From Gammaproteobacteria bacterium (GTDB lineage Bacteria > Pseudomonadota > Gammaproteobacteria > GRL18): 36,190 bases of DNA. The notes beneath the pieces are model-generated. The model saw only the letters and a program-made list of their open reading frames with translations, had not been told where the DNA came from and made no database searches. Within the stretch, counting starts at the first letter, position 1; each line of letters begins with the position of its first letter. Below, in pieces: positions 1 through 6,391 of this stretch. The position numbers and the translations under genes were made by a program. The stretch spans positions 1 to 36,190 of the forward strand of contig JAPHSW010000185.1 in NCBI GenBank assembly GCA_026196615.1, written 5' to 3'.

Positions 1-1723
1 AGTTTAAATCAATTAGATCTTCTTTTGCCTGATCGGCCAATGAAACCAAGTCTTGATCATTTAGATTTAATTGTGGTGTATATTGACGCCATAATTTAAC
101 GGACCGCTGTCTCCAATTTTCAGAGTCACTATTTTTTTCAATAACATCCGTCAATTCATTTGATAAACTACTAATCGCATGCATTTTTTCTTCTTCATTG
201 AGCTGCAAACGCTTACTATTAACTTTAGTATTATATGGATTGATTGTATTAACAATGTAATGCGGCAATTCCCATTCTTTTGCAATGGCAGTACCTAGTG
301 TAGGATAAGGAACGCCAAGAACTTGAGTGGCAGCATCTTCTTCACTAAGACCTTCTTCTTCAACAAGCTTTTCAACTTCCATTGACTCTTCATTAAAATA
401 AAATATGGCTAATAATTTTCCAAGATTATGAAATATACCACTAAGAAAAACTTCTTCCTTATTTATTAATTGTGATTTGTCTGCAAGGTTCTTAGCAAAA
501 ACACCACTGTATAGCGAAGAAACAACACTATCTTTCAATTGCTTTGCCTGAGATTTATCATGCAAATGATCGATTAAAATTAAACTAACGGCAATGGAAC
601 GAATAGCATCAAAGCCTAGCATCATAACTGCCCTGGAAATGGTTTTAACTTCACCACCACTACGGCGATAATAAGCAGAGTTAACAATTTTTAAAATCTT
701 ATTGGTTAAAGCAAAATCTTCAACAATAGCACCTGCCAATGCATCAAAACCTTTTTCATCTTCATCCACAATTTTATTAATTTTAAATAATGATTCTGAC
801 AGCGCAGGAAAATCTTTTTTGCGCTTCATTCGCCTGAGCAAAAATTCAACCGTAGCATCCTGTGCCTTACTTGATTGCTTAATACCAGAACCTTGAGTTT
901 CAAGATATTCATCAATAGCCGCATTAAACTCTGTTGTACTGTGATATCGGTTTTCAAGTTTTTTATCAATTGCTTTTAAAATAATATTTTCAAAATGAAC
1001 ATCAATATCTGAATTAATTCTTGAAGGAGGGGGCAATGAATCATTAAGAACTTTGTTAATAATTTGTTTTAAATTATTTCCAACAAAAACAGACTTGCCC
1101 GTTAACATTTCATAAAGAATTATTCCCAGTGCATAGGAGTCATTACTAGCCGTGACCGTTTGTTTACGAATATACTCTGGGGGCATATAACGAGGTGTCC
1201 CAAAAAAACCATCTGTTTTTGATTTTTGTTTTGAAAGCACACGAGCAATACCAAAGTCCATTACTTTAGGAATGTTATCATCATTGATTAATATGTTAGC
1301 AGGCTTTAAATCACAATGAATAATATTTTGTTGATCGGCATGACTGATTGCTTCTATGACGGGTTTTAATAGTGCTAAAGCATCTTTTACTAACATGATG
1401 CCTTTCTGTTTCATTACATCAGAGAGTAACTGTCCACTCACGTACTCAAACACAAGGTAGGGGTTTTTCTTTTCGTCTTCTCCAGCCTCATAAATAGAAA
1501 CAATGTTAGGATGGATCATTTTACTAATCGTGCGAGCTTCTTTGAGCAGCATTTCTTTAGTATCACCCACATTACTCACATCAGAAAAATGCAGTGATTT
1601 TATGGCAACATTTCTTTGAAGTACAGGATCAACTGCAAGGTGGACAACACCTTGAGTTCCTTTACCTAACTCTTTGATCTGATTAAAACGTCCAATTTTT
1701 TTTGCCACGCTTGTTAACAACAC
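1..1723 (-). CDS. Serine/threonine protein kinase with C-terminal HDOD domain (partial)
   Basis: The minus strand is open from the left edge to about 1723. The N-terminal half is a Hanks-type kinase: glycine loop LGKGTQGVV, lysine motif NVAIKSL, catalytic loop IIHCDLKPANILI, magnesium motif VMDFGIARV, and GTPRYMPPEY in the activation segment. The second half resembles an HDOD domain (FPALSESLFKINKIV, then ILKIVNSAYYRRSGGEVKTISRAVMMLGFDAIR), so phosphorylation is probably coupled to an HDOD output; no membrane segment is seen. The catalytic loop has HCD where HRD is usual. The start is uncertain: GTG 1723, TTG 1720 and GTG 1708 are in frame; an AGGA lies 4 nt before the first and 7 nt before the second, and none is well placed for the third. 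The C terminus is outside the window. Family assignment is confident; substrates are unknown. Confidence 0.85.
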   Translation of the reverse strand, partial: MLLTSVAKKIGRFNQIKELGKGTQGVVHLAVDPVLQRNVAIKSLHFSDVSNVGDTKEMLLKEARTISKMIHPNIVSIYEAGEDEKKNPYLVFEYVSGQLLSDVMKQKGIMLVKDALALLKPVIEAISHADQQNIIHCDLKPANILINDDNIPKVMDFGIARVLSKQKSKTDGFFGTPRYMPPEYIRKQTVTASNDSYALGIILYEMLTGKSVFVGNNLKQIINKVLNDSLPPPSRINSDIDVHFENIILKAIDKKLENRYHSTTEFNAAIDEYLETQGSGIKQSSKAQDATVEFLLRRMKRKKDFPALSESLFKINKIVDEDEKGFDALAGAIVEDFALTNKILKIVNSAYYRRSGGEVKTISRAVMMLGFDAIRSIAVSLILIDHLHDKSQAKQLKDSVVSSLYSGVFAKNLADKSQLINKEEVFLSGIFHNLGKLLAIFYFNEESMEVEKLVEEEGLSEEDAATQVLGVPYPTLGTAIAKEWELPHYIVNTINPYNTKVNSKRLQLNEEEKMHAISSLSNELTDVIEKNSDSENWRQRSVKLWRQYTPQLNLNDQDLVSLADQAKEDLIDLN

Positions 1724-1858
1724 CTATTCCTAAAATAAAGACCCAATATCAATCACTAACCTATCATTAACTATAGATAACTTTAGACAAAAGTCAAAGC
1801 CTCCTCCTGCCTCACTTATAAGATATTTCTTACAATTAAAAATCTTCCAAATATTCTC

Positions 1859-2137
1859 TTGACAGCAATCAAATTTTGACGCACTCTACAGTCATGAACA
1901 TCATTAACGCACATTTATTTAGAGTTAAGCTCAAACCTACATCACGACGACTTATCAATGTGAGACGCTGGTGTGTGTATAACTCAACTATCAATTTCTC
2001 AATTAGAAACTATATGTTTCTAAGAAAAGATCTGTGCACTTTTCTCTTTAATGGTTCATCTTTAGCTTATACATAATATCTAAAATAACCATATTTCAAA
2101 AAAAAGCCACAGACAAAAAATCTGTGGCTTTTTTTTT
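1859..2137 (+). ncRNA. Possible small RNA ending at a strong terminator
   Basis: Between the kinase gene and the permease gene (1724-2227) I see no convincing protein gene. A TTGACA sits at 1859-1864, but the -10 candidates (TCTACA 1885, TACAGT 1887) have poor spacing. Downstream is an 8-bp hairpin TTAGAAAC/GTTTCTAA around 2003-2024, then the terminator at 2098-2137, which no recognised upstream plus-strand gene needs. A transcript of about 240 nt is one explanation. The 66-codon frame at 1876-2076 has no recognisable features or ribosome site. Low confidence. Confidence 0.25.
2098..2137. terminator. Bidirectional intrinsic terminator
   Basis: A perfect 9-bp stem AGCCACAGA (2105-2113) / TCTGTGGCT (2121-2129) has a 7-nt loop, an A-run on the left and a T-run on the right (to 2137), so it can end transcripts in both directions. 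It lies upstream of the permease gene. Confidence 0.85.
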
Positions 2138-2227
2138 GCTTAAAGAATGGCCTTATATTCTTTAGCACATAGGTGTGTATCCAAGAACATTTCTTACGGA
2201 TGCAAATAATAATTGGCAATACGAAAC

Positions 2228-3136
2228 ATGAAAACTAAAAATACAACACTTATTATTACCTCTTATTTGTTGATGATCATTATCTGGTCTACAACACCAC
2301 TTGCCATCAAGTGGAGTTCTCAAGGCATTGACTTTATCACTGGCTTATCAGTGCGTATGTTTATTGGTACAGGCTTGGCTTTAATACTTGCTTTATTTGT
2401 ACATAAGGGACTTCCTATGCACAAAAAAGCACGCCATGTGTATTTTGCTTCAGCCATTGCAATCTACGGTGCAATGATGATGGTTTACTGGGGAGCACAA
2501 TTCATTCCATCGGGATTAGTCTCAGTATTATTTGGGCTCACTCCCATTCTTACGACTGGATTTGCACTATTTCTTTTAACTACAGAACAATTTAGCTGGA
2601 ATAAATTAATTGGTGCTCTTATGGGTATTCTGGGCTTAGCCATTATTTTTATTGATAGGATTAATTTGGGTGAACAGGCATTATTAGGTATTGCAGCAGT
2701 CTTATTATCAGTAACCTTACATTCTGGCAGTGCTGTCTGGATTAAACGTCTGAATGAACCACTACCAGCTTTGGTTATCACAACAGGCGGGCTAATTTTT
2801 TCAATCCCCCTGTTTGTCATAAGTTTAATTTTATTTGGTGACCCACTACCAGAACAATTGCCCTCTAAAACACTCTGGTCTATTATTTATCTGGGTGTAA
2901 TGGGCTCAGTTGTTGGCTTTGTTAGCTATTATTATGTGCTATCAAAATTATCACCTTCAACCGTTGCATTAGCGACATTGATTACACCAATTTCAGCATT
3001 ATTTTTGGGAAAATGGTTTAATCATGAAACCATTACGGTCTCAATATTTATTGGTACGTGCTGTGTATTACTAGGCTTAATCATTCATCAATTTTATGGT
3101 ATTTTATTGACGCAATTAAAGAAAATAGCACGTTAA
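2228..3136 (+). CDS. EamA/DMT-superfamily permease
   Basis: A hydrophobic protein of 302 residues with about ten membrane segments in two halves, the EamA (DUF6) layout. The N-terminal motif IIWSTTPLAIKWSSQGI and the paired GALMGILGLAIIFI segment in the first half are typical of the family. It belongs to the inner membrane and probably exports or exchanges a small metabolite; the substrate cannot be read from sequence. The open frame reaches back to a TTG at 2213, but the ATG at 2228 begins the natural MKTKNTTLIITSYLLMI start of the first membrane helix. No strong ribosome site is seen for either. It follows a strong terminator and is probably transcribed alone. Confidence 0.85.
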   Translation: MKTKNTTLIITSYLLMIIIWSTTPLAIKWSSQGIDFITGLSVRMFIGTGLALILALFVHKGLPMHKKARHVYFASAIAIYGAMMMVYWGAQFIPSGLVSVLFGLTPILTTGFALFLLTTEQFSWNKLIGALMGILGLAIIFIDRINLGEQALLGIAAVLLSVTLHSGSAVWIKRLNEPLPALVITTGGLIFSIPLFVISLILFGDPLPEQLPSKTLWSIIYLGVMGSVVGFVSYYYVLSKLSPSTVALATLITPISALFLGKWFNHETITVSIFIGTCCVLLGLIIHQFYGILLTQLKKIAR

Positions 3137-3172
3137 TAATAATTTAGTGATTATTATGTTAATAACGAGTAA

Positions 3173-3217
3173 GAGATGCATATGCTAAATCTCTCATAGT
3201 TTAGCTATAAGCATCTC
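3173..3217 (+). other. Imperfect hairpin in the leader of the cupin-Rof gene
   Basis: GAGATGC (3173-3179) pairs with GCATCTC (3211-3217), and inside it GCTAAA (3184-3189) pairs with TTTAGC (3200-3205). There is no T-run after it, so it is not a standard terminator. It lies about 50 nt before the ATG of the cupin-Rof gene. Could be an operator or a leader RNA structure. Confidence 0.45.
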
Positions 3218-3268
3218 CTAAAGGCTTAACATTCCTATCTACCTATGATTACAACTTAAGAACTCAAT

Positions 3269-3994
3269 ATGAATTACATAAATCAATATAATTCCAACAA
3301 GCAATTTTCCACAGTTGAACGATGTAACATTAATGAATTACTAAACAATGTTGAAAATGAAGATTGCTCCATTGCAAGAGCTTCTGTTGCCCCGGGAGTT
3401 TGTACACAATTACATGCTGTAAATAACACAGTAGAAAGATATGTAATTATTGAAGGTGAAGGAAAAGTCTACATCAACAATAAATCCCCTAAAAACGTTA
3501 GCTATTTAGATGTCGTGATTATTCCTGAAGGCATTCCACAAAAAATAGAAAATTGTGGCCAAACCGATCTAATCTTTCTATGTATTTGCACACCTAGATT
3601 TGAACAAAAAAATTATATCAATCTTGAAAGTGGTAACAGTCCTGAACTTTTTAATAGTCCTGAACTTATTAACAGTCCTGAACTCGCCAATAGTCCTGAA
3701 CTTGTCAACAACCCTAAAGGTGATACGCTGACACATGAGGAAAATAATATAAAAGCTCCTGATCACTATGTCGTCGTTTCATGTGAAATGCACAGTGAAC
3801 TTGAACTCGCAATAATGCATGGAAAACATCTTAAAATATTCTATGACAATGAACAAATTGTTCAGTTAAAACCCAATGATGTTATTACGCGAGGAAAAAA
3901 TGAAAAAAAAGGAGAATTTTTAGTGGGCTTCGATGAAACTGGAAAAAGGATGGAGATCCGACTTGATAAAATTAAGCGATTTATAACAGAATAG
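3269..3994 (+). CDS. Cupin domain joined by NSPEL repeats to a Rof/YaeO-like domain
   Basis: 241 residues in three parts. Residues about 35-112 form a cupin beta-barrel (VAPGVCTQLHAVNNTVERYVI, then IEGEGKVYIN and DVVIIPEGIPQKIEN). Residues 123-146 are four copies of a six-residue repeat NSPELx plus a decayed fifth. Residues about 165-240 resemble Rof (YaeO), the small E. coli protein that binds and inhibits Rho: both have an N-terminal cysteine before a LELA motif, a mid-domain D..(S/T)R, and a G..RE.RLDKI..F-type ending (here MEIRLDKIKRF). The cupin keeps only some of the usual metal-ligand positions, so metal binding is doubtful. A protein that senses a ligand through the cupin and modulates Rho is a reasonable inference but unproven. 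ATG 3269 has only a weak AAGAA ribosome site. Confidence 0.75.
   Translation: MNYINQYNSNKQFSTVERCNINELLNNVENEDCSIARASVAPGVCTQLHAVNNTVERYVIIEGEGKVYINNKSPKNVSYLDVVIIPEGIPQKIENCGQTDLIFLCICTPRFEQKNYINLESGNSPELFNSPELINSPELANSPELVNNPKGDTLTHEENNIKAPDHYVVVSCEMHSELELAIMHGKHLKIFYDNEQIVQLKPNDVITRGKNEKKGEFLVGFDETGKRMEIRLDKIKRFITE
3635..3724 (+). repeat. 18-bp in-frame tandem repeat (NSPELx)
   Basis: Units begin at 3635, 3653, 3671 and 3689, each reading AAYAGTCCTGAACTY plus a variable codon; a fifth from 3707 is degenerate (NNPKGD). Four near-identical units suggest recent slippage expansion; the repeat forms a proline-containing acidic linker between two folded domains. Confidence 0.9.
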
Positions 3995-4000
3995 ATAATA

Positions 4001-4351
4001 TTAATTTGATAACAGCTTTTTATAAGCAGTATCATGTTGATTAATGAACCACTGTTTTTTAGTTTCATCTAGTTGGTCAATAAAATCATTAATCAATTCA
4101 ACATAAACTGCTTTTCTATCCGCAACATCTTTCCACAAATTAATTTCCAGCTCCATCTCAAATGAATTACCATCTTTTAATACTATTCCATTTTCATCCG
4201 TTTGATCAAAAGAAAGTCTTACCTTGTTTTTGTTATTATCCATTTCTTCTATTGAGCCATCATAAAAATAGGAATGTAATACAAAGTATTTTTCATGATC
4301 GGTAAAATGTACAGATGATTGATCATTATTCAAATTCATAGTAACAGACAT
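4001..4351 (-). CDS. Hypothetical protein, 116 residues
   Basis: I do not recognise the family. The protein is soluble and acidic with no signal peptide: a probable beta-rich first half (YFVLHSYFYDGSIEEMD, VRLSFDQTDENGIV) and a helical C terminus (YVELINDFIDQLDETKKQWF). It is convergent with the cupin-Rof gene, the stop codons being only a few bases apart. It lies downstream of dsrA on the same strand but behind a terminator, so it is probably a separate unit. The position directly after dsrA, where dsrB is normally found, does not make it DsrB: it has no cysteine cluster and is far too short. Confidence 0.65.
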   Translation of the reverse strand: MSVTMNLNNDQSSVHFTDHEKYFVLHSYFYDGSIEEMDNNKNKVRLSFDQTDENGIVLKDGNSFEMELEINLWKDVADRKAVYVELINDFIDQLDETKKQWFINQHDTAYKKLLSN

Positions 4352-4442
4352 AATTGGCTCTCGATTTTAATAAATCCTATCAATTTTTAGGGATACTTCA
4401 AATAGTATAAACTAGTTTATTTTTTATGTTTAATAATAAACA

Positions 4443-4477
4443 TAAAAATACCCAATAAACTTTCATCTATTGGGTAT
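4443..4477 (-). terminator. Intrinsic terminator of dsrA
   Basis: Read on the minus strand, a perfect 10-bp stem ATACCCAATA/TATTGGGTAT (arms 4468-4477 and 4448-4457, 10-nt loop) is followed by a run of U. It lies about 70 nt past the dsrA stop and shows that dsrA is the last gene of its transcript. Confidence 0.85.
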
Positions 4478-4547
4478 TCAGTTTTATTAAGAATAAATTT
4501 CAAATAAAACTTATCCTAATGACACATCATATTAAAGCGATAAACAA

Positions 4548-5807
4548 CTATGCCATAGCAGCTTCGGCTTTTTTGTCATACCACTTCTTCACTTCTTCGT
4601 CCCAACCGTCCATACGAACATATGAACATTGGCGAGGTTCACTCACCATATTTGGATCTAACTCAAGACCAATACCTTCAAGATAATTAACCAGGCCAAT
4701 ACGTTCAATCATTTCACCAGTACGCTCATGCTCAAGTGCATTTTCAGCGAAGAAATCAATCATCTCACCAGTCAATTCAACCAGATACTCAATCTCTTCC
4801 ATGGTATCAACTTTCAAGAAAGGTGCTACTACAGTACCCATCATGTCACCAATTTTCAGAGTACGCTTACCACCAATAAGGATAGTTACACCTGTGTCAT
4901 CACCTGGAGCCAAAGCTTTGGTCATAACATTGATACAATGCATACAACGAACACATTCTTTGTTATTCACATCCAGAGTATTGTCATCATTCAGTTTAAT
5001 GGCATTGGAAGGGCAACGATTAGTCACGTTATCAATGACATAATCACGACCTTTATCGTCAACAAATGCCTTCACTTCATCTTGATCAACCTTCATATCA
5101 TCACGCCAAATACCAATAACGGCCATATCAGCACGTTCAATCGCATTGGTACAATCATTTGGACAACCAGAGACTTTAACCTTAAATTTATAAGGTAAAG
5201 CAGGTCGGTGTAAATCATCCTGGAATTCATTCACAAGGTGACGCATGATACCATGTTCATTCGTACAAGAATGTTCACAACGCGCTGCACCAACACAAGC
5301 CATTGCAGTACGAACACATGGACCCGCACCACCCAAATCAAAACCGTAAGCATTAATTTTGTCAAAGAAAGGTTGCATTTCTACAGTACTTGAACCAATA
5401 AACATGATATTACCAGTCTGACCATGGAAGGTTTGCAGACCCGAACCATGAGCTTCCCAGTCATCCGCTAGCTGGTTCAAAATATCAGCGGTATAGAAAT
5501 TACCTGCTGGTGGTTGGACTCGCACTGTGTGAAATTCTTTTGACTCAGGGAAGTGTTCAGCTACTTCAGAGAAACGCGGGATAATACCACCGCCATAACC
5601 GAAAACAGAAACAGTTCCGCCTTTCCACCAACCCATACGAGTTTCATAAGAATGCTCAAGTTGTCCCAACAGTCCATTGACCATTGAGTTGATACGTTTA
5701 TCCGGATGGTCATCTCTTAAACGCTTAATTGATGAAATAAAGCTAGGCCATTCGCCATTTTCCAGCTCATCCAGCATGGGTGTATCATAAATTGTTACCT
5801 TAGACAT
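4548..5807 (-). CDS. dsrA: Dissimilatory (reverse-type) sulfite reductase alpha subunit DsrA, solitary
   Basis: 419 residues, close to the usual DsrA length. The sirohaem-[4Fe-4S] ligand set is complete: C171 and C177 in CVGAARC, C215 and C219 in GCPNDC. An inserted ferredoxin-like domain follows with C265 and the cluster CVRCMHC (C285, C288, C291). The N terminus (TPMLDELENGEWPSFI) and WWKGGTVSVFGYGGG are typical DsrA. In sulfur oxidisers DsrAB runs in reverse, oxidising sulfane sulfur delivered by DsrC to sulfite in the cytoplasm. The start is ATG 5807, chosen for the ideal AAGGAGG 6 nt upstream; a longer frame to 5831 is open but has no such site. There is no dsrB, and no other dsr gene within the window. 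The promoter region carries an FNR-type palindrome. Either a full dsr operon lies elsewhere and this is an extra copy, or the subunits are encoded apart. Confidence 0.93.
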   Translation of the reverse strand: MSKVTIYDTPMLDELENGEWPSFISSIKRLRDDHPDKRINSMVNGLLGQLEHSYETRMGWWKGGTVSVFGYGGGIIPRFSEVAEHFPESKEFHTVRVQPPAGNFYTADILNQLADDWEAHGSGLQTFHGQTGNIMFIGSSTVEMQPFFDKINAYGFDLGGAGPCVRTAMACVGAARCEHSCTNEHGIMRHLVNEFQDDLHRPALPYKFKVKVSGCPNDCTNAIERADMAVIGIWRDDMKVDQDEVKAFVDDKGRDYVIDNVTNRCPSNAIKLNDDNTLDVNNKECVRCMHCINVMTKALAPGDDTGVTILIGGKRTLKIGDMMGTVVAPFLKVDTMEEIEYLVELTGEMIDFFAENALEHERTGEMIERIGLVNYLEGIGLELDPNMVSEPRQCSYVRMDGWDEEVKKWYDKKAEAAMA

Positions 5808-5933
5808 AATGTCCTCCTTGTCGTTATTCATTCGACTGACCAGACCTGAAATATCAAAAGGCAGGTTTTTTTTAGGTCAATACAAAAATAACCTTGTAGA
5901 AAATATGGTTATAAAACAATGATTTATGGTAAT

Positions 5934-5990
5934 ATTTAAGATTATTTTTAAGGGAAAGTCAAATTTAATTGATCCAGATCAATTAAATTT
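5934..5990 (-). promoter_or_regulatory. Predicted FNR-type promoter of dsrA
   Basis: A perfect palindrome with 14-bp arms (5961-5974 and 5977-5990, 2-bp centre) contains TTGATCCAGATCAA at 5969-5982, an exact match to the FNR/ANR consensus TTGAT-N4-ATCAA. If the site is centred at -41.5, as at class II FNR-activated promoters, transcription would start at about 5934 and the -10 element would fall on 5946-5941, which reads AATAAT (five of six matches to TATAAT). This gives a leader of about 127 nt. The fit of box, spacing and -10 is seen; FNR control is inferred. Confidence 0.7.
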
Positions 5991-6294
5991 ATTCCAAATA
6001 AAGTTGTGAAGTTTGATTTTTCAAAGAGATTATGATGAATTATCAAAAGTTTAGATTCAAATCAGAATTTAAACTGGACAACAATTCCTTCCAGCCTGTC
6101 TAACAAATGCTCTAAACATTACTCCAAATTCTGCACTTTCATGATTTTGTCAGTACATTTCTTTGTGTCGTATAAGTTGATTTGAATTTTTCAATAAGAT
6201 TAAGCTGATGCTCAGAAGCCTATTCAACTTTCTTATTCATTGAATAATTTCATAAAAAAATGGATTTATTCAATACTTTATTGATAAATATCTC

Positions 6295-6315
6295 TATAAT
6301 AAAAGTGTCATGACA
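6295..6315 (+). promoter_or_regulatory. Promoter of the sigma-54 activator gene with overlapping palindrome
   Basis: TATAAT at 6295-6300 is a perfect -10; the -35 region is weak. The predicted start, near 6307, falls inside the perfect palindrome TGTCATGACA (6306-6315). The same half-sites recur upstream of both predicted sRNA promoters at 8.0-8.4 kb, so this looks like an autorepression site. The rest of 5991-6391 is AT-rich with no gene; it contains a leader hairpin (GACAA/TTGTC at 6312-6329) with an AGGAGG in its loop, followed by a three-codon frame GTG TTA CCG TAA. Confidence 0.5.
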
Positions 6316-6391
6316 AAAAGGAGGTTGTCGTGTTACCGTAAAAAGCAGTCATATTCTAAATAAAACAGCTCAATAATTTAAAGCGGTCTCA

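Noticed and set aside
1876-2076. 66-codon frame before the 2098-2137 terminator
   Set aside because: No ribosome site and unlikely composition; better explained as non-coding.
3635-3724. Short tandem repeats as a CRISPR array
   Set aside because: Units are contiguous, in frame and without spacers. No CRISPR array, integrase, transposase, tRNA or rRNA was seen anywhere in the window.
4728-5198. 156-codon frame antisense to dsrA
   Set aside because: Shadow of a certain gene; no ribosome site and threonine/isoleucine-rich composition typical of reverse-strand frames.
6281-6294. TTGATAAATATCTC as an FNR box in front of the activator gene
   Set aside because: Only eight of ten consensus positions match in AT-rich DNA, and it would overlap the -35/-10 spacer; the dsrA site is far better.
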